Shown: positions 55,026 to 64,000 of the stretch, one piece after another
Numbering within the stretch: position 1 is the first letter of the stretch
How the letters are laid out: every line of letters begins with the position of its first letter
DNA from: Hyphomicrobium sp.
GTDB taxonomy: Bacteria; Pseudomonadota; Alphaproteobacteria; Rhizobiales; Hyphomicrobiaceae
Assembly (NCBI GenBank): GCA_030148425.1
Contig: JASBTM010000008.1
Coordinates: 496,001 to 560,000 of the forward strand
DNA: 64,000 nucleotides
Direction: 5' to 3'
The notes under the pieces: generated by a model
Databases searched by the model: none
The model's input: only the letters and a program-made list of their open reading frames with translations
What the model was told of the DNA's origin: nothing
Position numbers and translations under genes: made by a program

Positions 55026-55934
55026 ATGGCAGTCTTTCTCGCGGTAGCGAACCGCAAGGGCGGTGTCGGCAAATCCACCGTCTCTGTGATGCTCGCGCAT
55101 GGCCTCGCAGTATTCGGCGGAAAGCGCGTGCTCCTGATCGACCTCGATTCGCAATGCAACGCGTCATTGATCCTGATGGGCGGCCAGGGCTGGAACGAGG
55201 CGCGCAAGGCCGGCAAGACGATTGCCGACTATTTCTATGATCTGTTCGACGGCATTCCCGCCAACGCTCGCGACTATGTGGCAAAGAACGCTGGCGACGT
55301 TGCATCGGCTAACGGCAAGCCCGCACCGATCTCGCTCGTTCCCGGATCCTTGCTGCTCGAGGACATCCAGGGCGAGCTTTACCTGAAGCAGGCGAACCAG
55401 AGCAACGTTCCCGAAGTCGTCGCGAACCGCGTTCGCGGCCGCATGGAAAGCCTCATTCGCCGCTTCGAGGGAGACTATGACGTCGTCATTCTCGATTGCG
55501 CGCCGGGCCTCTCATTCGCGGCGCTCGCGGCGTTGAAGACGGCCGACAAGGTCATCGTGCCCTTCCGACCCGACTATGTGTCGCAGCTCGCCGTCGACCG
55601 CGTGGCCATGCTGATCGAAGACATGCGCAATCTCGACGACCTCGCCGAGATGCCGCCGGAAGACCGCCGGTACGTCTGCCTTGCAAACTACGTGCGCAAC
55701 GACGACCGCGACTATATGATGATCGAGGAAATCAGCCTCGTGCATCCCGTGCTTGAGACATTTCTGCCTCAGCGCAACGGCATCGCCAACGCCTTCGACT
55801 ATCTTGGCCAGCTGCGCTCCATCGAGGCGAAATACTCCGATGCGGCAGGCGACGTGAAGGAGCTTCACCAGGAAATTTCGCGGCTGGTCGATACGGTTGC
55901 CGCGAACAAGAAAGCCAAAGTCGCAGTTTCTTAA
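55026..55934 (+). CDS. Orphan ParA/MinD-family ATPase
   Basis: 302 residues from ATG 55026 (GAGAGG site). The deviant Walker A is KGGVGKST (11-18), then DLDSQCNASLI (Walker A') and VVILDCAPGLSFAAL (Walker B). Length and domain match ParA ATPases that dimerise on DNA and move cargo such as plasmid, chromosome or protein clusters. No parB or parS is visible. A small gene follows 26 bp later and is the natural partner, as in McdAB-like or PpfA-like systems. Confidence 0.9.
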   Translation: MAVFLAVANRKGGVGKSTVSVMLAHGLAVFGGKRVLLIDLDSQCNASLILMGGQGWNEARKAGKTIADYFYDLFDGIPANARDYVAKNAGDVASANGKPAPISLVPGSLLLEDIQGELYLKQANQSNVPEVVANRVRGRMESLIRRFEGDYDVVILDCAPGLSFAALAALKTADKVIVPFRPDYVSQLAVDRVAMLIEDMRNLDDLAEMPPEDRRYVCLANYVRNDDRDYMMIEEISLVHPVLETFLPQRNGIANAFDYLGQLRSIEAKYSDAAGDVKELHQEISRLVDTVAANKKAKVAVS

Positions 55935-55960
55935 CCGTTGAAGGCGAGAAGACGTCGATC

Positions 55961-56431
55961 ATGAGCAAAGGCAAACAGCTCTGGCCCGGCGACGAGATGC
56001 TCGCGTTCTTTCGCGCTCACATCCGGCGCGAGACGTCGCTCGATGGCGAAGCCGCAGAGAAGCTCGCGGCGGCGCTTGCGAAAGCCGTCAACCGGATGCT
56101 CGTCTGGGAAGTTCCGTCCGACATTCCGGATGCTCCCCCTGCTGCAACGGCTCCCCCCGTAGAGAAGGTGGTCGAAGCGCAGGAGCGCCACGACCGCGCA
56201 GAGAACTTCAACCCCTATCTTTTCTCGGCGCTCGTCGCGTTGGCGAAGCACGGCCGCGACGGCCTGATGCTGCGCCTGAAGGACATCAAGTCCGCCGAGC
56301 ATCTTCGTGCTTTTGCCGAAGCGCAGCACGTGCCGGTTGACGCAACGCTGAAACGCACCGACGATATCCGCAAAGCCATCGTCGCAGGCGTCGAACGCCG
56401 CCTTGCCGACCGAAAAGCTGCGGCAAGCTGA
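55961..56431 (+). CDS. Small partner of the orphan ParA with SAP-like C-terminal helices
   Basis: 156 residues. The N-terminal 50 are helical, a Pro/Ala-rich stretch (about 52-70) follows, then a helix pair at 107-147 (LKDIKSAEHLRAFAEAQHVP and KRTDDIRKAIVAGVERR) with the helix-extended-loop-helix look of SAP/HeH/Rho_N folds. It is placed 26 bp after ParA, so the two are probably cotranslated. The role is inferred from position: an adaptor that stimulates the ATPase or links it to cargo. Confidence 0.62.
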   Translation: MSKGKQLWPGDEMLAFFRAHIRRETSLDGEAAEKLAAALAKAVNRMLVWEVPSDIPDAPPAATAPPVEKVVEAQERHDRAENFNPYLFSALVALAKHGRDGLMLRLKDIKSAEHLRAFAEAQHVPVDATLKRTDDIRKAIVAGVERRLADRKAAAS

Positions 56432-56462
56432 CGGTCAGGACACCCAAATAGGAGACGTGAGT

Positions 56463-57794
56463 TTGGCAGCCCAGGACGCGCGCGACGGAACCCCTCACCT
56501 CCGCCGCTCCGTCGGGACGACGCAACTCGCGCTCTATGCCCTCGGCAGCATGGTCGGCTCCGGCATTTACGGCCTTATCGGCAAAGCGGCGGGCGAAGCC
56601 GGATCGGCCATCTGGCTGTCGTTTCTGGTCGCGCTCTTTGCGGCGCTTCTCACATCCCTATCCTACGCCTCGCTTGGCTCGCGCTATCCGCGCGCGGGCG
56701 GCGCGGCCTACGTCACGGACCGCGCCTTCGGCCTGCCCGTCTTGAGCTTCACCATCGGCTTGGCTCTTGTCGCCTCGGGGCTGACCTCGGTCGCGACCCA
56801 ATCGAAAATCTTCGCGGCCATCTTGGCGGACCTCGCAGGTTGGGAAGCAACGTCGCCGGCGATCATTGCCGTCGGCTTCCTTCTTATTCTGTCCGGCATC
56901 GTCTTTCGCGGCATTCGCGAAAGCATGTGGGTGAATGTGGTTTGCACCCTGATGGAAGTCTCCGGATTGCTACTCGTCATCGCTTCGGGGATCTCGTACT
57001 GGGGCAGCGTCGACTATTTCGAGATCCCGCCAGAGCGCGCCGACATGGGGATCGGCGTCGTCGTGCTGCAGGCGTCCGTGCTCGCCTTTTTTGCCTTCAT
57101 CGGTTTCGAGGACGCAGTAAACGTCGCCGAGGAATGCAAAGAACCGGAACACACGATCCCGCGCGGGCTCGTCATCGCAACACTGGCGGCGGCCGTTCTC
57201 TACATTGCAGTGTCGATCACGGCTGTTTCGGTCGTGCCATGGCAGGAACTCGCCAATGCCGCGAGTCCGCTGACAGCCGTGATGCAGAAGAGCGCGCCCA
57301 GCATTCCCGCCGAGCTTATGACCTTCATTGCCCTGTTCTCGGTCGCGAACACTGCGCTCGTCAATTATGTGACTGCCTCGCGCCTGATCTACGGCATGTC
57401 GGGCCAGGGATTGCTCCCCAGCTTCATCGGCCGCGTGCACAAAACACGGCGAACGCCGCACATTGCCATCGCCGCACTGCTTTGCGTTCTGCTGCTCCTC
57501 GTCGTCGCGGGGCAGATCGCCGATCTCGCCGCAGCGACGGTGTTGTTGCTGCTCGTGATCTTCATTGCCGTCAACGCTTCTCTCGTGGTCTTGAAGCGAC
57601 GTGCGAGCGAAGCGCCCGGCCGGTTTGAAATTCCGATTGTGCTACCGCTGATGGGCATCGCCGTTTGCGGCATGCTTCTGGTCACGCGCCTTGCTAGTTC
57701 CGACTGGCGCGCACCCGCGCTCGCTGCCGCGCTTCTGGCGGGAATCCTTATCCTCTACGCCGTCATGCGAATGACCAAAGCGAGCGAGCGATAA
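56463..57794 (+). CDS. APC-superfamily amino acid permease
   Basis: 443 residues from TTG 56463 (TAGGAG site eight bases upstream; GTG 56457 would be too close). Twelve predicted membrane helices; TM1 contains the unwound substrate motif GSMVGSGIYGLIG typical of APC transporters, and EECKEPEHTIPRGL follows in the cytoplasmic loop. It probably carries an amino acid or polyamine across the inner membrane. It is 31 bp downstream of the ParA partner gene, which suggests co-transcription but not a functional link. Confidence 0.88.
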   Translation: MAAQDARDGTPHLRRSVGTTQLALYALGSMVGSGIYGLIGKAAGEAGSAIWLSFLVALFAALLTSLSYASLGSRYPRAGGAAYVTDRAFGLPVLSFTIGLALVASGLTSVATQSKIFAAILADLAGWEATSPAIIAVGFLLILSGIVFRGIRESMWVNVVCTLMEVSGLLLVIASGISYWGSVDYFEIPPERADMGIGVVVLQASVLAFFAFIGFEDAVNVAEECKEPEHTIPRGLVIATLAAAVLYIAVSITAVSVVPWQELANAASPLTAVMQKSAPSIPAELMTFIALFSVANTALVNYVTASRLIYGMSGQGLLPSFIGRVHKTRRTPHIAIAALLCVLLLLVVAGQIADLAAATVLLLLVIFIAVNASLVVLKRRASEAPGRFEIPIVLPLMGIAVCGMLLVTRLASSDWRAPALAAALLAGILILYAVMRMTKASER

Positions 57795-57851
57795 TCTTCA
57801 CGTCCACGAGTTGCGCGGCATAGCTTTTCTTCAGGAGGATAGGGAGCGGCG

Positions 57852-58472
57852 TCATGTGCTGGCCCCACTCTCCGCCCGCAAGCGTCCGTTCTCGTTTTCC
57901 AGCTCCGCGATCCGCGACTGCAATCGTCCGATTGCGTCCTTCACCTCATCGAACGGCAGCATGCGCGGAATATGCTGCGGGCAATTGCGATCCCACGCTT
58001 CGAGCGTGAAGACGATCGCCCGCTCCGGCCTCGCGCGATACGCCGGATCGCTGAGCGTGGCCAAAAGCTCGTCGTCTCCCTCGATGACCTTCGCAGTGCC
58101 CCACAGCTTCGCACGCCTGAGGTTCACGTAATCCATGATGAAGATATAGGCCTTCGGATTTTCCGCGAGATTGCCGACCGTGATGTACTGCTTGTTGCCA
58201 CCGTAGTCCGCAAACGCCAGCGTTTTCTCGTCGATGATCTTCAGAAATCCAGCCGGGCCGCCGCGATGCTGAATGTAAGGCTGACCATCAGCGCTTGCCG
58301 TCGCGAGATAGAAAGAACGCGTTTCCGCGATCCGCTGCGCGAGGTCGTCGTCGATGGTCGTCGGCCAGCCGTGCAATTGTTCCATGCGCTCGTATTGCCG
58401 CCGCGAGCCACGACGCGCCTGTTCAGCCTTTACGCGAGGCGTGAAAGCGATATCCGAGGCGACGTGTGCCAT
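57852..58472 (-). CDS. Pyridoxamine 5'-phosphate oxidase-fold protein with coiled-coil C-tail
   Basis: 206 residues from ATG 58472 (AGGAG site). The FMN-binding split-barrel fold is seen in ATASADGQPYIQHRGGPAGF, LAFADYGGNKQYITVGNLAENPKAYIFIMDY and AKLWGTAKVIEGD. The last 35 residues are a coiled coil (IGRLQSRIAELENENGRLRAE). Probably a flavin reductase or F420/heme-binding member; substrate unknown. It is 11 bp after the GST gene in the same operon. Confidence 0.85.
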   Translation of the reverse strand: MAHVASDIAFTPRVKAEQARRGSRRQYERMEQLHGWPTTIDDDLAQRIAETRSFYLATASADGQPYIQHRGGPAGFLKIIDEKTLAFADYGGNKQYITVGNLAENPKAYIFIMDYVNLRRAKLWGTAKVIEGDDELLATLSDPAYRARPERAIVFTLEAWDRNCPQHIPRMLPFDEVKDAIGRLQSRIAELENENGRLRAESGAST

Positions 58473-58483
58473 AACATTGCTCC

Positions 58484-59077
58484 TCAAAGCCCCGGCATGG
58501 GAATAAAGCGCGGAAGCTTCTTGATGCGCTCAACCCACGCGGCCACGGCCGGATAAGGATCAAGCGGCACGCCCCCCTCCCATCCGAGCGCGACATACGG
58601 CATGCAGGCAATGTCAGCGACCGTCGGCCGGTCGATCGCCAGCCACTCCCGTGTTTCGAGATGTTCGTCCATGATTGTCAGGATGCGCCGGGCGTTCTCG
58701 CGGGCTTTGACGACGTCGAGCTTATAACCAAACTTGTCGTGCAGCCGCGCATCGTTCGGCCCGCGCGCAATCTCGTTTTCCGCGACCATCAGCCATTGCG
58801 TGACCAGCGCCAGCGAAGGGGCGTCAGTCGGCAGCCACGCCTCGCTGCCAACCTTGCGTGCGATATAAACGAGGATCGCCTGGCTATCGCGCAGAATGAC
58901 TTCGCCATCGTCGAGGACTGGCAGCTGCCCGAACACGTTGAGGTCGATCAGCGGACTGCGCTTGTGCGCGCCTGCGAGAAAATCGACCGAGATCAACTCT
59001 ACCGGAACGTCAAGCAACGCACACAGCAGACGAACCTTGTAGCAGTTTCCGGAGACATCGAGATCGTACAGCTTCAT
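58484..59077 (-). CDS. Glutathione S-transferase
   Basis: 197 residues from ATG 59077 (GAGGAAGG). Thioredoxin-like N-terminus MKLYDLDVSGNCYKVRLLCALLDVPVE, cis-Pro region FGQLPVLDDGEVILRDSQAILVYIA, helical C-terminus ending near FIPMPGL. The residue that activates glutathione is likely in SGNCYK. A cytoplasmic detoxification enzyme; precise class uncertain. Followed by the flavin-binding fold gene, 11 bp apart. Confidence 0.88.
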   Translation of the reverse strand: MKLYDLDVSGNCYKVRLLCALLDVPVELISVDFLAGAHKRSPLIDLNVFGQLPVLDDGEVILRDSQAILVYIARKVGSEAWLPTDAPSLALVTQWLMVAENEIARGPNDARLHDKFGYKLDVVKARENARRILTIMDEHLETREWLAIDRPTVADIACMPYVALGWEGGVPLDPYPAVAAWVERIKKLPRFIPMPGL

Positions 59078-59306
59078 CGCTATTGGCCTTCCTCTCAGCG
59101 CGGAATTAAACGTCCACGAGATAAGGCATTCTGACCGCCGGCGGCAGTGCGCGTTTCCGGCAATCAGCTTCTCGAATAACGAGAGGATATGTCCGGCGGG
59201 CACAGGATAAATATCCCGTCCCATGGGGAGGGTGAGAGACGGGGGTACGGCGAAGAAAGTCGGCGTGAGAAGTGGCTGCGGGCATTCCGGCCAATCCAGA
59301 CAAGCC

Positions 59307-60410
59307 CTAATCCAGCCCCTTCTCCGTCCCCGCGACGCACGCGCGCCAGACTTCGATCGCCTGCTTGGTCTCGGCGACGTCGTGCGCGCGGATGATCTGC
59401 ACGCCCGCACCGACGCCCGCTATCGCACACGCGAGCGAGCCGGGCACCCGGTCCTGCGCACCTTCGACGTTACACAACTGACCGATCATCTTCTTTCGGC
59501 TCGCGCCAAGCAGGATCGGCACGCCGAGACCGTGATAAAGCGATAGCCCCGCCATCACCGCGACGTTGTGATGAAGATGCTTGCCGAACCCTATGCCCGG
59601 ATCGGCAACAATCTTCGCCTTCGGAATGCCCGCCGCAATGCACGCCTGCACGCGGCCTTCGAGATAGTCGAACACGTCGAGCACGACATCGTCATACTGC
59701 GGATTATCATTCATCGTCTTCGGATCGCCCTGCGCGTGCATGACGACGACCGGCAAACCCGTCTCCGCCGCGACCTCCAGAGATTCCGGTTCATGCGTGA
59801 ACGCCGAGACGTCATTCAAGATGTCCGCGCCCGCCGCGGCGGCGCGCTTCATCACTTCCGCTTTGCGCGTGTCGATGGAGATCACAACATCCGTCTTCGC
59901 GCGCAATCCTTCGATGACCGGAATGATCCGGCGCAACTCTTCGTCCGGCGTCACGTATTCGGCTTGCGGACGTGTACTCTCGCCGCCGATGTCTAGAATG
60001 TCGGCGCCCTCTTCGATGAGGCGAAGACCGTGCTCGATTGCATCGCGCGTGGACGCGAACTCGCCGCCGTCGGAGAAGCTGTCCGGCGTGACGTTGATGA
60101 TGCCCATGATGCGCGGCCGCTCGAGCGCGAGGCCCGCAAGCCGCGCGCGCGGCTCCGAAAGCTCCTGCAGAAGGTCGGCGGCAGCAAGCGCCTCTCGTCC
60201 CCAGTCGCCGCTGAAGGCATCGCCCAGAACCACCGTCCGCCGCTTGGTCTCGGCCGATCCGCGCGTCAGCACGTCGAGCGCCGCGAAGGAAAGCCGCCCG
60301 CCCGCAAGCGGCAACCCCTTCCATTCCGGAACATCGGCTTCGTCGATGGCCCGCTTTCCGCTCCGATCCCAGAAGATGGCGGTAGGCTGAAGATAGATGG
60401 ATCGTTTCAT
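59307..60410 (-). CDS. folP: Dihydropteroate synthase with N-terminal extension
   Basis: 367 residues, against about 280 for typical enzymes. The catalytic TIM barrel starts at about residue 97 with RIMGIINVTPDSFSDGG, then DIGGESTRPQAEYV, VISIDTRKAEV, ILNDVSAF, IVADPGIGFGKH and the ILLGASRKKMIG segment. It joins p-aminobenzoate to dihydropterin pyrophosphate in folate synthesis. The first 95 residues form an extra domain (with RSGKRAIDEADVPEWKGL) of unknown role, probably kept in relatives. It lies 97 bp downstream of ftsH in the same direction, with a terminator in between. Confidence 0.95.
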   Translation of the reverse strand: MKRSIYLQPTAIFWDRSGKRAIDEADVPEWKGLPLAGGRLSFAALDVLTRGSAETKRRTVVLGDAFSGDWGREALAAADLLQELSEPRARLAGLALERPRIMGIINVTPDSFSDGGEFASTRDAIEHGLRLIEEGADILDIGGESTRPQAEYVTPDEELRRIIPVIEGLRAKTDVVISIDTRKAEVMKRAAAAGADILNDVSAFTHEPESLEVAAETGLPVVVMHAQGDPKTMNDNPQYDDVVLDVFDYLEGRVQACIAAGIPKAKIVADPGIGFGKHLHHNVAVMAGLSLYHGLGVPILLGASRKKMIGQLCNVEGAQDRVPGSLACAIAGVGAGVQIIRAHDVAETKQAIEVWRACVAGTEKGLD

Positions 60411-60444
60411 TCCGATGAGTGCCCGCGATGAATGCGTCGATCAT

Positions 60445-60478
60445 GAAAAAGCGGCCGCGAAACTATCGCGGCCGCTTG
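60445..60478 (-). terminator. Terminator of ftsH
   Basis: A 12-base stem AAGCGGCCGCGA-TAGTT-TCGCGGCCGCTT with TTTC after it on the minus strand, about 30 bp after the ftsH stop. A NotI-like GCGGCCGC core sits in each arm. Confidence 0.9.
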
Positions 60479-60507
60479 TAGATTGATAGCCGAACACACG
60501 CCCGCGC

Positions 60508-62457
<1,950 letters not shown>

Positions 62458-62609
62458 ATTTTTCCTTGTTGGTGCCAACGGCACCAAAACGGCGCGTACT
62501 CGGCGGCGCTACTGCCCCCAAGGTTCGATCCTAACATAGGGGCCTCAGTATCGCCGCACAAGTTCGTGCGTTTACCAACCTTTCGCGACGAAGAAATAGG
62601 CCAAATTCC

Positions 62610-63971
62610 TTAATATGACGCGGATGCGGCTAAGGGTACGATCTCCAACCATTCCGGGTCGAGAGGCGGCGCACCCAACCGCGAAAATGGGGCAAGAGAT
62701 GGAGCGGCGACGAGCTCCTCCCCGATCCAGAATGACGGCAGCGCAAAGGCGGCCCTCGCAGGGGGTCTCCGCATTGGCTCGAGGCGGGGCAAGAGGGAAG
62801 CATGGCCGCGCTTTCCGAGTGGCCGGACCGTCACGGCCGCTACATCGAGGATGCCTCCCTTAGGCGCGTCAGCGGCCCTTCTGCGCAACAGAAACCGGCG
62901 ATCCCAGACGCGCTCCTCGCCCGGAAAAATCGAGATGTCGGAACGATCCAGGCGTCCGGCCTCACGCCAAACGCGAACGAACCGCGGCCCGGCCGAAATC
63001 ATCGCCCCGCCGAGTGTGGCCGCAGACGCACCGTCGCGTTGCATACGCGCCACCAGATCCTCGATCTCTGATAGCTGCGGCGCTGGACTGTCGCCGCCGT
63101 ACCTGTCGATCAGCCGCGCGATGACACGCTGCCGCAAGAATGCCGGGCCGTTTTCGAAGGCCGCCCTGTCGAACCGCGCGAAGACCTCATTGCCGAACGA
63201 TAGCCCGAGCGAAGCAGCGAACGCGCCTTCGGCGTAGGACAGCGCGTCGCGGGCTTCGCCGAGGCGTCGCGCAGATATCGCAATCGCGTTGGTGGAGAAG
63301 CCTGCGGCTTCGAACTCGCGCAATCGTGACCGGACGCGTGCGCGCTCGAAGCGGAGGTCGCTATTGGTCGGATCGTCGACCGCCGCGACCCCACGGGCCG
63401 TAACCGTCGCGACGAGGCGAGCTTTGGAAATTTCGAGCAGCGGCCGGATGAGGACGATCGACGAACCGGCATGCAACGGGCGCTCGCGGCGCATTCCTGC
63501 GAGCCCGTCGATACCCGCTCCGCGCGCGAGACGCATGGCGAAGGTCTCGGCCTGGTCGTCACGATGATGCGCGGTGACGACCGCAACCCGCAGCCCTTTG
63601 ACGGCGAAACTGCGCGCGTGCTCGTCGAGAAGACGATAGCGCGCGTCACGCGCCGCCTCGGGCACGCCGGTCGAAGGCTTGCCGCCCTCCCACGTCAATA
63701 TGCTGTGCGGCAACTCCAATCGCTGCGCCACATCAGAGACCATTTCAGCTTCGCTTCGCGACTGAGGCCGAAGGCCATGATCGACGGTCGCAACGGATAG
63801 GGCGAGTGACGGCGACGTTCGCGCGCGCCATTCGGCGGCGAGCACCATCAGCGCCATGCTGTCCGGACCGCCGGAAACCGCCACGATCAGATGATCGAAG
63901 CGAGCCAGCATCGCGAAGGCGGCATCGGCCTCCGCATCGGTAATCGCTGACTGTGAAGCTTCTCTACTCAC
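62610..63971 (-). CDS. tilS: tRNA(Ile)-lysidine synthetase
   Basis: 453 residues from GTG 63971, whose first bases overlap a TGA of an upstream frame (GTGA). The PP-loop SGGPDS (33-38) and HHRDDQAET are intact; the C-terminal region is variable as usual. It changes cytidine 34 of the CAU anticodon to lysidine so that the tRNA reads AUA as Ile. It is upstream of ftsH in the well-known order (tol-pal) - tilS - ftsH - folP - glmM, here interrupted after folP. Confidence 0.94.
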   Translation of the reverse strand: MSREASQSAITDAEADAAFAMLARFDHLIVAVSGGPDSMALMVLAAEWRARTSPSLALSVATVDHGLRPQSRSEAEMVSDVAQRLELPHSILTWEGGKPSTGVPEAARDARYRLLDEHARSFAVKGLRVAVVTAHHRDDQAETFAMRLARGAGIDGLAGMRRERPLHAGSSIVLIRPLLEISKARLVATVTARGVAAVDDPTNSDLRFERARVRSRLREFEAAGFSTNAIAISARRLGEARDALSYAEGAFAASLGLSFGNEVFARFDRAAFENGPAFLRQRVIARLIDRYGGDSPAPQLSEIEDLVARMQRDGASAATLGGAMISAGPRFVRVWREAGRLDRSDISIFPGEERVWDRRFLLRRRAADAPKGGILDVAAVTVRPLGKRGHASLLPRLEPMRRPPARAAFALPSFWIGEELVAAPSLAPFSRLGAPPLDPEWLEIVPLAASASY

Positions 63972-64000
63972 GACACAACACGCGGCAGGAGAACTTTGCC
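63968..64000 (-). CDS. Possible C-terminal end of the gene upstream of tilS
   Basis: The reverse frame reading GKVLLPRVVS then TGA enters from the window edge and ends at 63968, overlapping the tilS GTG start by four bases. Ten residues are too few to identify a family; by gene order the ybgF/cpoB gene would be expected here, but I cannot support that from sequence. Confidence 0.3.
   Translation of the reverse strand, partial: GKVLLPRVVS

Overview
The window looks like chromosome of a GC-rich alphaproteobacterium of the order Hyphomicrobiales. A Hyphomicrobium-like methylotroph is my best guess, by inference only. The supporting marks are a usg gene, the DUF1285/moxR/DUF58/DUF4159 block, the order tilS-ftsH-folP...glmM, an alphaproteobacterial-type serC, a GGAAC-N17-CGTT stress promoter, HWE/HisKA_2-type kinase chemistry, and many GTG/TTG starts. 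I see no rRNA, tRNA, CRISPR, insertion sequence or phage gene; this is ordinary core chromosome with accessory pockets.

Layout. 1-5.3 kb: the 5' part of a large AsmA-like envelope protein, the peroxiredoxin bcp, a bactofilin, a GNAT, a small lipoprotein, MarC and usg. 5.3-12.4 kb: regulator/effector pairs (LysR with a Tat-exported oxalate decarboxylase; AraC with a secreted alpha/beta hydrolase), an orphan sensor kinase, a tyrosine-phosphatase-like protein and a DUF302 protein. 12.5-23.0 kb: DUF1285, then a co-directional run of MoxR, DUF58, a BatA/DUF4159 protein, a large membrane protein, a degenerate dehydrogenase and a phospholipase C-HhH fusion. 23.2-25.2 kb: TPP riboswitch and thiC. 25.3-31.4 kb: small membrane and secreted proteins, a GST, a NodB-type deacetylase and a second bactofilin, around a 0.7-kb non-coding stretch with a leader-peptide/attenuator-like arrangement. 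31.5-37.3 kb: corA, chrA, two tandem rlpA-like genes, an LprI-like protein and an XRE regulator. 37.3-45.8 kb: repeats, a DUF2380-like protein, patatin, phosphoesterase, degenerate Nudix plus GNAT, a DUF1217 repeat protein, and a stress-promoter operon with a 24-residue membrane peptide. 45.8-54.7 kb: ElyC/YdcF-like, purA, DUF4139, serC, two outer-membrane beta-barrels and glmM. 55.0-57.8 kb: an orphan ParA with a small partner, and an APC permease. 57.8-64 kb: a pyridoxamine-oxidase-fold protein, GST, folP, ftsH and tilS.

Cell-envelope functions dominate (AsmA-like, bactofilins, RlpA pair, ElyC-like, deacetylase, GlmM, porins, MoxR cluster), mixed with core metabolism (ThiC, PurA, SerC, FolP) and stress functions. 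The most interesting items are the leader-peptide/attenuator-like element with no obvious downstream gene (27.7-27.9 kb), the structured segment after it, the long structured leader of rlpA, the ParA-partner pair, the DUF1217 repeat protein, and several enzymes that have lost signature catalytic residues (Nudix, RlpA, 3-hydroxyisobutyrate-dehydrogenase-like).
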